A stretch of 64,000 nucleotides of DNA, taken from NCBI RefSeq assembly GCF_019468465.1, contig NZ_CP080519.1:2991001-3055000 (forward strand). Reading direction: 5' to 3'. This DNA is from Amycolatopsis sp. DSM 110486 (GTDB taxonomy: Bacteria; Actinomycetota; Actinomycetes; Mycobacteriales; Pseudonocardiaceae). The notes under the pieces are model-generated. The model was not told the DNA's origin and made no database searches. It worked only from the letters and a program-made list of their open reading frames with translations. Shown in pieces: positions 1 to 8,190 of this stretch; the stretch's first letter is position 1; every line of letters begins with the position of its first letter. The position numbers and the translations under genes were made by a program.

Positions 1-554
1 CATTCCACGGTGTTCTTGCCGATGACCGACCGCGGCGGCACGAGCTCCACCTTGCGCAACGCGGCGGCGCGGGCGGCGAGCGCGTCCACGGAGATGTCGA
101 TGCCGGGGGCGAACGCGCCGCCGAGGAACTCGCCCTTGGCGGAGATGGCGTCGACGTTCGTGGACGTGCCGAAGTCGACCACCACGCACGCGGTGGCGTG
201 CAGGTGGTGGGCGGCGAGGGTGTTCACGAGCCGGTCGGCGCCCACCTCCTTGGGGTTGTCCACCAGCAGCGGCACGCCCGTGCGCACGCCGGGCTCCACC
301 ACGATCTTCGGCAGCCGCGAGTAGTAACGCCCCAGCATCACCCGCAATTCGCGCAGCACGGCGGGCACTGTGGACAGTGCGCTGATGCCGGTGATCGCGT
401 CAGCGTTCGGGCCGAGCAAGCCGCGCATGGTGAGCGCGAGCTCGTCGGCGGTCATGCGCGCGTCGGTGCGCATGCGCCAGTCGCCGACGAGCCGCTGCCC
501 CTCGTACAGGCCGAGGACGATGTTGGTGTTGCCGACGTCGACGGTGAGCAGCAA
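1..554 (-). CDS. coaX: Type III pantothenate kinase CoaX (3' end outside window)
   Basis: Phosphorylates pantothenate, the first step from vitamin B5 to coenzyme A, in the cytosol. The 184 visible residues show the type III hallmarks: DVGNTN at residues 6-11 (phosphate-binding P-loop-like motif of the ASKHA fold), GADR at 105-108, VVDFGT at 125-130 and a [11 protein letters not shown] segment at the cut end. Family length is about 255-270 residues, so roughly 75 are missing. There is no in-frame ATG or GTG near the conserved N-terminus. I chose the TTG at 554 because AAAGGAAG lies about 7 bases upstream and the first residues ([11 protein letters not shown]) match the family start. It is the last gene seen of the DUF2520-panC-panD-coaX operon, 61 bases after panD. 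Recognition is firm; the start codon is an inference. Confidence 0.95.
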   Translation of the reverse strand, partial: MLLTVDVGNTNIVLGLYEGQRLVGDWRMRTDARMTADELALTMRGLLGPNADAITGISALSTVPAVLRELRVMLGRYYSRLPKIVVEPGVRTGVPLLVDNPKEVGADRLVNTLAAHHLHATACVVVDFGTSTNVDAISAKGEFLGGAFAPGIDISVDALAARAAALRKVELVPPRSVIGKNTVE

Positions 555-615
555 CGCGGACTTCCTTTACTGCGGCCCCGGTCTCGCCGCCGACTCAGTG
601 GATCACAGCAATGAC

Positions 616-1110
616 TTAGCTTTCCGCGTGCAGCAACGCGTCGAGGCGGCGCGCGTCCGCGGTTTCGGCCACGGGAAAGGCGATCGTGTCCTCCTCGGGC
701 AGCGTGACGGTGCCGCTCAGCAGCCCCGACCCTTCCGGCGCGTGGGCCGGGTCGGTTCCGCGTTCGACGATCTGGTTGTCCTCGTCGACGAAGATCACCC
801 GCGGCTCGTAGTTCAGCGCCTCCACGCTGTCCATCTGGCCGTAGGAGATGAGGATGACAAGGTCACCGGGGTGCACCAGGTGCGCCGCGGCGCCGTTGAT
901 GCCGAGCACGCCGCTGCCCCGCTCGCCCTTGATCACGTAGGTCTCGAGCCGGGCCCCGTTCGTGACGTCCACAATGGACACCTGTTCGCCCGGCAGGAGG
1001 TCGGCGGCCTCCATCAGGTCCTCGTCTACGGTCACGGACCCCACGTAGTGCAGATCCGCCTGCGTCACGGTGGCCCGGTGGATCTTCGACTTCAGCATCG
1101 TGCGGTACAT
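616..1110 (-). CDS. panD: Aspartate 1-decarboxylase PanD
   Basis: Pyruvoyl-dependent enzyme that converts L-aspartate to beta-alanine for pantothenate synthesis. The 164-residue protein carries the self-cleavage site as Gly24-Ser25 in [12 protein letters not shown]. Ser25 becomes the pyruvoyl group after processing. The core [17 protein letters not shown] and [12 protein letters not shown] is typical. The C-terminal tail beyond about residue 118 is longer than in E. coli (126 residues in total) and rich in acidic residues, as is common in actinobacterial PanD. The gene starts 12 bases after the panC stop, so the two are probably co-transcribed and translationally linked. Nothing unusual in the catalytic core. 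Confidence 0.97.
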   Translation of the reverse strand: MYRTMLKSKIHRATVTQADLHYVGSVTVDEDLMEAADLLPGEQVSIVDVTNGARLETYVIKGERGSGVLGINGAAAHLVHPGDLVILISYGQMDSVEALNYEPRVIFVDEDNQIVERGTDPAHAPEGSGLLSGTVTLPEEDTIAFPVAETADARRLDALLHAES

Positions 1111-1122
1111 CGTGGACTCTCC

Positions 1123-2031
1123 CTATTCCCCTGCGTCCAGATCCACACTCGGATGGTCCACAGCCCGTCCGAGCAGCACTCCCACGTTGTCGATCAGCCG
1201 GGTGCTCCCCACCCGGGCGGCGATCAACAACCGTGCCTCACCGTCGACGGGCGCCGGCCCGAGATCGGTTCCCCTCAGCTCCAGGTAGTCCACCTCCACC
1301 TGCGGACGCTCGGCGAGCGTCCGGCGAGCCAGGTCCAGCACCGCTTCGGCCCCGTCGCGGCCGACGTGCGCCCCCGCGGTCAGCGCCGCGGAAAGCACCA
1401 CGGCGTCCTCCCGCTGCTCCGGCGTGAGGTACGCGTTGCGAGAAGACAGTGCGAGCCCGTCGCGCTCGCGGACCGTCGGCACCCCGATCACGCGGGTGTC
1501 GATGTTCAGGTCGGCCACCATCTTCTTGATCAGCACCAGCTGCTGGTAGTCCTTCTCCCCGAAGAACGCGTAGTCCGGGCGCAGCAGGTTGAACAGCTTC
1601 GCGACGACGGTGAGCACCCCGGTGAAGTGCCCGGGCCGCACGGCGCCTTCCAGCTCGTCGCCGAGCGGGCCGGGGTGCACGGTGACCATCGCGTTCTCGG
1701 TGTACAGGTCGCTCGCCTTCGGCGTGAAGGCCAGCTCGACGCCGGCTTCGCCCAGCGTCGCGAGGTCCTCCTCCATGCGCCGCGGGTACGCCTCGAAATC
1801 CTCGCCCGCGCCGAACTGCAGCGGGTTCACGAAGATCGACGCGGCCACGATTGTGTTCGGCAGGCGCTTCGCGCGGCGCATCAGCTCGCGGTGGCCGGCG
1901 TGCAACGCGCCCATCGTGGGCACGAGCGCCACCTTGTGGCCGACGCTGCGCAGCGCGCGCGTCACCTGGCTGATGTGCTCGGGCGGCTGGTACGCGTTGA
2001 GCGTGGCGCGCTTGAACTTCGGTGTGGTCAC
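1123..2031 (-). CDS. panC: Pantothenate synthetase PanC
   Basis: ATP-dependent ligase that joins pantoate and beta-alanine to give pantothenate. The 302-residue protein has the HIGH-like motif HAGH at 44-47 within PTMGALHAGH, the GEKDYQQ substrate motif at 158-164, and LALSSRN at 193-199, equivalent to the KMSKS loop. Length matches the family (about 280-310). Its start overlaps the stop of the upstream DUF2520 gene by four bases (ATGA type), indicating translational coupling, and panD follows within 12 bases. Together the three genes supply pantothenate. panB is not in the window. Confidence 0.97.
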   Translation of the reverse strand: MTTPKFKRATLNAYQPPEHISQVTRALRSVGHKVALVPTMGALHAGHRELMRRAKRLPNTIVAASIFVNPLQFGAGEDFEAYPRRMEEDLATLGEAGVELAFTPKASDLYTENAMVTVHPGPLGDELEGAVRPGHFTGVLTVVAKLFNLLRPDYAFFGEKDYQQLVLIKKMVADLNIDTRVIGVPTVRERDGLALSSRNAYLTPEQREDAVVLSAALTAGAHVGRDGAEAVLDLARRTLAERPQVEVDYLELRGTDLGPAPVDGEARLLIAARVGSTRLIDNVGVLLGRAVDHPSVDLDAGE

Positions 2032-2930
2032 GGGGTCTGCCCTTCGGCGGGGTCGTCGAGGAGGTCGGTCAGCTCGGCGGCGGTCGCCGCGTCGAGCAGG
2101 CCGGCGGCGCGGGACCGCTCGGCCGTGCGCCGGGCCAGTGCCCGGTAGGCCGGGGCGATCGCCGGCGCCGAGTCCGAGAGCACGGTGAGGTGCTTGCGGA
2201 CGGTGCCGAGATCACCACGCGCCACCGGGCCGGTGAGGGCGCGGTCGCCGTGGCGCAGCACATTATCCAATGCGGCCGACAGCAGTGGTGCGACGAGTCG
2301 TTCCGAATGCCCGATTCCGGCTTCACGGAGCATCTCCGTGCAGTCGGCGACGAGCGTCATCAGGTGGTTGGCGCCGTGCGAGAGCGCCGCGTGGTAGAGC
2401 GCGCGGGCGGCCTCGGGGATGCGCACCGGCTCGGTGCCCATCTCCACAGCCAGCGCCTCGCCGACGTTCCAGGCCACCTCGTCGTCGGGCGCCGCGGTGA
2501 CGCCGATGCTGGCGGTGCTGAGGCGTTCGAGGTCCTCGGCGCGGCCGGTGAACGTGAGCACGGGGTGCAGCGCGAGCGCCAGCGCGCCGGCCTGCGCGGC
2601 GGGCTTCAGGACGTCGACTCCGTGGGCACCGGAGGTGTGGACGACGATCTGGCCCGGCCGCAGCGACTCCGTCGCCACGAGCCCCCGGACCATGCCCTCG
2701 AGGGCGTCGTCGGGCAGCGCGAGCAGCACCAGGTCGGCGCGGCGGACGACCTCGTCGGGCGGCAGCAGGGGGACGTCGGGCAGCAGGCGTTCGGCCCGCG
2801 CCAGCGACTCGGCCGACAGGCCGGAGGCGGCGACCACCGTGTGCCCGGCCCTGGCCAGTGCGGCGCCGAGGACGCTGCCCACCCGGCCGGCCGAGACCAC
2901 GCCCACCGCGAGGCGGGCCGGTCGGTTCAT
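2028..2930 (-). CDS. Rossmann-fold/DUF2520 protein of the pantothenate operon
   Basis: A 300-residue protein with an N-terminal NAD(P)-binding Rossmann domain (Gly10, Gly15 and Gly18 in a GxxxxGRVG pattern, then ADLVLLALPDD) and a C-terminal helical DUF2520-type domain (HGANHLMTLVAD region). The fold resembles 6-phosphogluconate and ketopantoate reductases. By position it matches mycobacterial Rv3603c, which also precedes panC. Function is not established from sequence. Because panB and panE are absent from this cluster, a role as an alternative ketopantoate reductase is a reasonable guess but only that. The start at 2930 overlaps the stop of an eight-codon upstream reading frame that has the stronger ribosome-binding site. 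Confidence 0.85.
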   Translation of the reverse strand: MNRPARLAVGVVSAGRVGSVLGAALARAGHTVVAASGLSAESLARAERLLPDVPLLPPDEVVRRADLVLLALPDDALEGMVRGLVATESLRPGQIVVHTSGAHGVDVLKPAAQAGALALALHPVLTFTGRAEDLERLSTASIGVTAAPDDEVAWNVGEALAVEMGTEPVRIPEAARALYHAALSHGANHLMTLVADCTEMLREAGIGHSERLVAPLLSAALDNVLRHGDRALTGPVARGDLGTVRKHLTVLSDSAPAIAPAYRALARRTAERSRAAGLLDAATAAELTDLLDDPAEGQTP

Positions 2931-2953
2931 GGCGTGCGCCTGTGGACGCTCAT
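2927..2953 (-). other. Possible eight-codon leader peptide (MSVHRRTP)
   Basis: A strong Shine-Dalgarno AAGGAG (complement of 2963-2968) sits 9 bases before an ATG at 2953. The resulting frame encodes only MSVHRRTP, and its stop overlaps the ATG of the DUF2520 gene (ATGA at 2930). The DUF2520 start has no comparable ribosome-binding site of its own, so ribosomes may load on the leader and re-initiate. This is seen in sequence; function is inferred. Confidence 0.4.
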
Positions 2954-3192
2954 GGCTCGAAACTCCTTGGCTCGTTCCAGTCCCGCTCTTCCGTCGCGGG
3001 TACCAGACGACGGCGCGAGAGTAGCCCCGTCGCGTCCGGATGGCGGAGCTCTGGTGACGAGCTTCACCCGGTCGTTCAATCGCGGAGGTAATTTAATCGC
3101 GTCTCGGGGATCTGCGTGGCGGAGGGCCGCCACACCCCCGCTGAGCACGGGTTTTTCGGCTCGATCGAGCTACCCCGCGAGGGGGATGACGA

Positions 3193-4371
3193 TCATCGCG
3201 GCTCGCCCGCGGTGGCGAGGCGCACGGCGTCGGCCCGCGCAGTTTTGAGGGTGCGCAGCAGCTCTTCCTGACGCTGCTGGTCCTCTTCACTGCGGATGCT
3301 GTTGCGCCCCAGGAACGCGAGCTCCGAAACGCTCGCCTGGTACACCCCGACCGCCCGCGCCGCCGCTCTGCCGGACTCGCGTCTGGCCTGTCTGCGCCAC
3401 GCGCGGCGCCCCGGGAGACTCGCCAGCAGGCTGACCTCGGACTTCGCGATCCACCGGTCGGCCACCATCTTCGGCAACGCGGCCGCCACGATGCGTTGTT
3501 CGCGCCGCCGTTGCAGCACGATCACGTAGACCACGCCGATGAACAGCGGCACCATGATCAGGAAGTACACGGTGAGGAACGCCTTCGAGCCGCCGAGCGT
3601 GGCCGCGCTGTTCCACAGCGCGTGGAGGCAGACGCCCGCGAGGTACCCGGTCAGCGGCGCGACGACCCGCAGCCACCGCTGCCGCGTGCGTGCCGCCACC
3701 CCGAAACCGATGCCCGCCATCACAGCGAACAACGGGTGCGTGAACGGCGACAGCACCCCGCGCAGGAAGAACGCGGCGAGCACGCCGGCGTTGGCGCCGT
3801 TGCCGAAGCCGTACTCGGCGAACGCGCGGCCGAAGTAGTAGATGTTCTCGGTGAACGCGAAGCCGGCCGCCGAGAAGCCCGCGTAGACGATCCCGTCGAC
3901 CACCCCGTCGAACTCCGCGCTGCGGCGCCAGAAGATGAGCAGCACGAAGGCGTCCTTCGCCGCTTCTTCCACCAGCGGAGCGGAGACGAGCGCGCTCACC
4001 TTGGAGCCGTTGCCACTGCCGAGCAGGATGTCGCCCACGGCCTCGGCGCCGCTGTTGATGACCAGCGCGGTGATCGTCGCGATGCACGCGCCCCACGCGA
4101 AAGCCAGCAACAGCAACTTCGCGGGCTCCGGCTCCCACCGGTCCACCCACAGGAACCCCGCGACCACCACCGCGACCGGCACGAGCGCCGCCAGCACCCC
4201 GATGGACACCGCCCCCACGCCGACGCGCGCCGTGGCCAGCCCGAACAGGAACAGGCCACACAACGCCACGACGATCAACCCGACCACGGGCAACAACACC
4301 GTGACCCGACGCGGAAGGCGAGCACCGGGTCTCGCCGCTGAGCCCTTCGTGGTGGGGAGGGTTCCGTTCAC
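3193..4371 (-). CDS. PrsW-family intramembrane metalloprotease
   Basis: A 392-residue polytopic membrane protein. The first 30 residues are cytosolic and positively charged, followed by about eight hydrophobic segments between residues 23 and 285. The PrsW signatures are clear: EEAAKD at 135-140 (EExxK), FTENIYYF at 173-180 and HPLFAVMAG from 212, then HALWNS later. These glutamates and histidines are thought to bind the catalytic metal in this CAAX-protease-related superfamily. In Bacillus PrsW performs site-1 cleavage of an anti-sigma factor. The substrate here is unknown. The C-terminal 100 residues are charged and cytoplasmic. It stands alone: 262 bases separate it from the pantothenate operon downstream. 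Confidence 0.88.
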   Translation of the reverse strand: MNGTLPTTKGSAARPGARLPRRVTVLLPVVGLIVVALCGLFLFGLATARVGVGAVSIGVLAALVPVAVVVAGFLWVDRWEPEPAKLLLLAFAWGACIATITALVINSGAEAVGDILLGSGNGSKVSALVSAPLVEEAAKDAFVLLIFWRRSAEFDGVVDGIVYAGFSAAGFAFTENIYYFGRAFAEYGFGNGANAGVLAAFFLRGVLSPFTHPLFAVMAGIGFGVAARTRQRWLRVVAPLTGYLAGVCLHALWNSAATLGGSKAFLTVYFLIMVPLFIGVVYVIVLQRRREQRIVAAALPKMVADRWIAKSEVSLLASLPGRRAWRRQARRESGRAAARAVGVYQASVSELAFLGRNSIRSEEDQQRQEELLRTLKTARADAVRLATAGEPR

Positions 4372-4766
4372 GAGCGGTCACCATACGGGGGTGAGGTGTG
4401 TGGTGCTGGCTGTGGCTCTTCGCGGCCGCGGTTTTTCCTGGGTGGGCAACGGCTGTGCGGGTGTCGCCGCTCATCTCGCGGCGGCCGGATGTTTCCGGCC
4501 GACGGGGCCACGAGCACCGAATCCGGCTCGGCCCGCACCCGCGTTCACCGGCTCCGGCCACGGCTGCTGCGAGCGGCTCCCCGGGTTCGAAGCCACTGCG
4601 CGGCCGAGGTTTGGCTTCTCGCGCCGCGACGAATCCGGCTCGAACCGACGACCGCGCTCTCCGGTTCCGGCCACAGCCGCCGCGCTTCCCGGCGCTGCGC
4701 GACCGAGGTTTCGTCAGCAAAGACTGCGCGGCGGCGTGAGGCCTGCGGAAGGCTGGTACACAGCGA
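4372..4766. repeat. Gene-free GC-rich spacer with two degenerate repeat copies
   Basis: About 395 bases with no credible gene: all open frames are arginine-rich and lack homology signals. GAATCCGGCTCG occurs at 4519-4530 and 4631-4642. Each copy is followed by a similar CCGGCTCCGGCCAC or CCGGTTCCGGCCAC stretch and by GCGRCCGAGGTTT (near 4600-4612 and 4697-4709). This indicates a diverged tandem duplication of roughly 100-112 bases. Confidence 0.5.
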
Positions 4767-4801
4767 AAAGCCCCGGCCCAATCATGCTGAGCCGGGGCTT
4801 T
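4767..4801 (-). terminator. Rho-independent terminator after the DUF6779 gene
   Basis: Perfect 11-bp stem AAAGCCCCGGC (4767-4777) with GCCGGGGCTTT (4791-4801) and a 13-base loop. On the minus strand it ends in a short T run, 10 bases past the stop at 4811. Confidence 0.85.
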
Positions 4802-4810
4802 CCGGGACGT

Positions 4811-6610
4811 TCAGTCCTCTGCGCGACGACGACGCCGCGGCGCTGATTCCGCAGCGCCATTGGCGGCCAGGAGTTCCGTGACCGACCGGCCCGCCGTGTG
4901 GGAGCCACTCGCGGGAGCGGCGTCGGCGGCGCGGCGGCCGCGGGAGGGGGTGTCCTCCGGGGCCTCCACGGGGGGCAGGTTGCGGCGGCTCTGCGAAGCC
5001 CGCTCGTTGACCACGCCTTCCCACGCGGGGCGCTCGCCGTCCGGGCGACGGCGACGGCCGCTGCCGGGCGTTTCGGCCGGCTCGTCGTCGGAGCGGCGGC
5101 GGCGACCGCCGGAGATCTTGGCGGCGCTGCTGCGGACCGACTCCGGCAAGGTCGGGTTGACCGGCTCCTCGGGTTCGTCGCCCGAGTTCGAGTGAGCCCC
5201 GTGCCTCGTCGACGGCGCGGAGTCGGCCAGGGGCGACAGGTCCGCACGCGAGAACTGCTCCAGGCGCGAAGGCTTGCGCTGGCCCGGTTCCGCGTGCGAC
5301 GGCTCCGGAGTTTCCGCCACGGGCGGGAGGTCGGTGCGTGAAGCGGTGGCTTCGCGGGGATTCGGCGGGGTGTCGCCGGAGGGGCGACGGCGCTCGCCGA
5401 AGTCGGCGGACGCGTCCCACGCCGGCTTCCACGTGCCCGTGGACTCGCCGGTCGGCTGGTCCTGGCGGCTCACGCGGGGCAGGTCGGGCCGGGACACCTC
5501 GGCGTGCGAGACCGGGGGTTCGACACGTCGCAGGTCCGGTCGCGACGCCTCGGCGCGCGACACCGGCGGCTCGACGCGACGCAAGTCCGGCCGCGACACC
5601 TCAGCGCGCGACACGGGCGGCTCCACCTGGCGCATGCCCGGGCGCGAAACCTCGGCCCGCGGCACCTGGCGCGTTTCCTCGAGCGACTCGGGCTTCGAGA
5701 CCGGCGCGACGGTGCGCGTCGGCTGCGACTCGGCCGCGGCCGCCTGGCGACGCGCGGCTTCGGCGCGCAGCTCGGCGGCCTTCACGGCGCGCGCGGCGGC
5801 CGACTCGGGCTCGGGTTGGGACGACGGCTGCGGAGCCGGCTTCGGCCGGTTCTGCTTCGGCCGCGCGAGCTGCTGCGTGCGCTGGGTGTTCAGCGCAGCG
5901 GGCGGTTTGCCGTTCGGCCCCTGGCCCTGACCGGGACCGTGCTGACCCGGCTGGCCCGAGCCGTTGGCGGGCTTGCGCCGCCGGTCGGTGCCAGGGGTGT
6001 CGAGCACGCGGTCCATCAGCTCGGTGGGCCGGTCGTTGCTGACCTCGACCACAGGGTTCTTCGGCGCCATCAGCTGCGCGGGCTTCTTGCCGTTGCCGTT
6101 CTTCGACTCCGAGCCTGCCGACACGAGCCGCTGGTCGTCGTTGAGCGAGCGCATGCGCGTGGCCTGCGCGGTGAGCGCGACGCGTTCCAGCAGCACCTCG
6201 CCACCGAACAGCGACTGCAGGCTCTCGCGCAGCGCCGACACTTCGGCGCGCAACGCATCGAGCTCTTCGCGCGACTTGACCTCCGCGGTCTCCCTCGTCT
6301 CGGCTTCGATCTCCAGCTCGTACTCACGCCGAGCCGCGATCTCGCGTTCCAGTTCCAGTTCGTATACCGCCTGCGCCTCGGCGACCGCGTCCTCGCTGTG
6401 CGCCGCGTGCTTGCGATACCTCACGGCGAGGAAGGCGCCGATCAAGGCGGCCCAAAGGGCTGCGACGATTCCCAACCGGAGGAACCGGAGGTCGTCGCTG
6501 AGCACCAGTGCGAGAGTGGCTCCGATGGCGAGGACGAATCCGACGACGAGCCACGGCCTACCCAGAAGGCGGCCGCGCGAGTCGTCACCCACGCCGGTCA
6601 TGACAGACAC
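4811..6610 (-). CDS. DUF6779-type membrane protein with coiled coil and 17-residue repeats
   Basis: A 599-residue protein in the position of mycobacterial Rv3604c. Two transmembrane helices (about 21-37 and 44-62) are followed by a charged coiled coil (about 72-140, many E/R/A heptads) and then a long disordered Pro/Arg/Gly-rich cytoplasmic region. Residues 318-380 hold four near-identical 17-residue repeats of the form RAEVSRPDLRRVEPPVS. The last quarter continues with degenerate RADLPPV-like motifs and ends in an RRRRRAED tail. Function is unknown. The conserved place between folate and pantothenate genes suggests an envelope or division-linked role but does not prove it. The GTG at 6610 has AGAAGG upstream; an ATG three codons later is an alternative. 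Confidence 0.75.
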   Translation of the reverse strand: MSVMTGVGDDSRGRLLGRPWLVVGFVLAIGATLALVLSDDLRFLRLGIVAALWAALIGAFLAVRYRKHAAHSEDAVAEAQAVYELELEREIAARREYELEIEAETRETAEVKSREELDALRAEVSALRESLQSLFGGEVLLERVALTAQATRMRSLNDDQRLVSAGSESKNGNGKKPAQLMAPKNPVVEVSNDRPTELMDRVLDTPGTDRRRKPANGSGQPGQHGPGQGQGPNGKPPAALNTQRTQQLARPKQNRPKPAPQPSSQPEPESAAARAVKAAELRAEAARRQAAAAESQPTRTVAPVSKPESLEETRQVPRAEVSRPGMRQVEPPVSRAEVSRPDLRRVEPPVSRAEASRPDLRRVEPPVSHAEVSRPDLPRVSRQDQPTGESTGTWKPAWDASADFGERRRPSGDTPPNPREATASRTDLPPVAETPEPSHAEPGQRKPSRLEQFSRADLSPLADSAPSTRHGAHSNSGDEPEEPVNPTLPESVRSSAAKISGGRRRRSDDEPAETPGSGRRRRPDGERPAWEGVVNERASQSRRNLPPVEAPEDTPSRGRRAADAAPASGSHTAGRSVTELLAANGAAESAPRRRRRAED

Positions 6611-6670
6611 CGTACCTTCTAGTGACCCGAACGAGACCTAGTCGGTACTTCGAGCGGCAGGATCTGGTCG

Positions 6671-7132
6671 TTAACCGGTCGTCGGACGATTGTCCTGGCG
6701 CTCGTCGCCGGGAGGGGTCCGGCAGGAGTGCTCGAGCCACAAAGCCGCAGCTACGAGCATCGCGGAGCACACCGCACCGACCACCGCGGCACGGGTGTCG
6801 AAGACGCTGGCGACGAGTTCGTCACGTCGGGGAAAAACATACGCGAACGCCGCCAGCCAACCCCCTGTCATGAAGGATCCGGCCAACGAAGACGCCTTCG
6901 CGAGCGCTACTGAGCGTGCAATGCCGATCGAGGCCGTCACCCGTCCGGCCTTGATTCTCGACCTGATCGTGTAAGCCATGATCGCCTCGATCACAGCGAG
7001 TACTGCGAACGTGACTCCTGCCAGCGTCGGGAGTCGGGGCAGATCACCGTAGGCGAGCTGAAAGACGACGTAGACCAGGACAAGGCCGAGGACCGCGGCC
7101 ACCACCAGCTCACGGGGCCGGGTGAAGTGCAT
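6671..7132 (-). CDS. DUF3180 membrane protein
   Basis: A 153-residue integral membrane protein matching the place of mycobacterial Rv3605c. It has four predicted hydrophobic helices, the first being ELVVAAVLGLVLVYVVFQLAYG. The conserved ARSVALAKASSLAGSFMTGGWLAAF stretch typical of DUF3180 lies in the second half. I start it at ATG 7132 (MHFTRPREL) because this matches the family start; longer frames would run into the divergent MerR promoter. In mycobacteria this gene follows folK directly. Here a MerR gene has been inserted between them. Function unknown. Confidence 0.85.
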   Translation of the reverse strand: MHFTRPRELVVAAVLGLVLVYVVFQLAYGDLPRLPTLAGVTFAVLAVIEAIMAYTIRSRIKAGRVTASIGIARSVALAKASSLAGSFMTGGWLAAFAYVFPRRDELVASVFDTRAAVVGAVCSAMLVAAALWLEHSCRTPPGDERQDNRPTTG

Positions 7133-7155
7133 GGGGTCTACCGTACCGAGAAGCC

Positions 7156-7186
7156 TTGACCCTCCAGTGACTGGAGACTCCACCAT
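7156..7186 (+). promoter_or_regulatory. MerR-type promoter with palindromic operator
   Basis: TTGACC (7156-7161) serves as the -35 box. The perfect inverted repeat CTCCAGT-G-ACTGGAG (7162-7176) fills the spacer. CACCAT at 7181-7186 is the best -10 box, giving the 19-bp spacer typical of MerR-controlled promoters. This placement puts transcription start near 7193, next to an in-frame GTG at 7194. Confidence 0.7.
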
Positions 7187-8129
7187 GCGTCGTGTGGGTG
7201 CCACCGCGGTCTTCACGATCGGCGAGCTGTCCCGGCGGACGGGACTGCCGGTCAAGACCATCCGCTTCTACTCCGACGAGGGCCTGCTCCCGCCCACGGA
7301 GCGCACCGACGCCGGCTACCGGCTGTACGACGCGCACGCGCTCGCACGGCTGGAGCTGGTGCGGACGCTGCGTGAGCTGGGGCTCGGCCTCGCCGACGTC
7401 GCTCGCGCCCTCGAGCGCGAGTCGTCGGTGCGCGACCTGGCCGTGCGCCACGTCGAGGCCCTCGACGAGCAGATCCGCAGGCTCCGGCTGCGCCGGGCCG
7501 TGCTGCGGGCGGTGGCGAAACGCGATTCCGAACTGGAGGAAGTGAAGCTGATGAACCGCCTCGCACAGATGTCCGACGAAGAGCGCAAGCGTCTCGTCGA
7601 CGAGTTCTGGGCCGAGATGACCAAGGGCCTCGCCGTGGACCCCGAGTTCTACGACCGCATGGGCTCGGCCAAGCCCGAGCTGCCGGACGACCCGTCGCCC
7701 GAGCAGCTGGAGGCCTGGCTGGAGTTCGCCGAGCTCGTGCAGGACCCGGAGTTCCGGCGCCTGATCCGCGGCATGAGCGAACGCCACGCGGCCGACCGCG
7801 ACGCCGGTGCGTCGACCGAGGTCACGCAAGCCCAGCGCGACAACTGGTTCGCCTGGTCCGCGGACGCCCGCGCCGCCCTCGACGCGGGTCTGGGCGCGGA
7901 CTCACCGGAGGGCCGCGCCTTGGCCACAACCATCGCCGTCGCCTCGGCCGGCCCGGACGACGACCCGGCGGACCCCGCGTTCCGCCGCGCCCTGGCCGAC
8001 AAGTTCGCCTCCGGCGGCGATCCCCGGGCCGAGCGTTACTGGCAGCTACTGGCGATCATCAACGGCTGGCCGCCGATCCCGAGCGCCCAGCCCGAGGTCG
8101 GCTTCATGCTGGCGACGCTGCGTAGCTGA
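7185..8129 (+). CDS. MerR-family transcriptional regulator
   Basis: A 314-residue regulator. The N-terminal winged helix-turn-helix is clear (FTIGELSRRTGLPVKTIRFYSDEGLLPP, then RLYDAHALARLELVRTLRELG), followed by a dimerisation helix up to about residue 125. The C-terminal 190 residues are helical and acidic with no cysteine cluster, so an organic-ligand or TipA-like effector domain is more likely than metal sensing. The gene probably regulates itself through the operator immediately upstream. If the promoter assignment is right, translation starts leaderlessly at GTG 7194 rather than ATG 7185. It is divergent from DUF3180 and convergent with folK, interrupting an otherwise conserved folate-pantothenate cluster, so it is likely a later insertion. 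Confidence 0.9.
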   Translation: MRRVGATAVFTIGELSRRTGLPVKTIRFYSDEGLLPPTERTDAGYRLYDAHALARLELVRTLRELGLGLADVARALERESSVRDLAVRHVEALDEQIRRLRLRRAVLRAVAKRDSELEEVKLMNRLAQMSDEERKRLVDEFWAEMTKGLAVDPEFYDRMGSAKPELPDDPSPEQLEAWLEFAELVQDPEFRRLIRGMSERHAADRDAGASTEVTQAQRDNWFAWSADARAALDAGLGADSPEGRALATTIAVASAGPDDDPADPAFRRALADKFASGGDPRAERYWQLLAIINGWPPIPSAQPEVGFMLATLRS

Positions 8130-8190
8130 GTGCGTACCTGAGTGAGTGCGTTACCGCCGAATCGGTGAACGGCGGGCGAACGGCGCCGAG

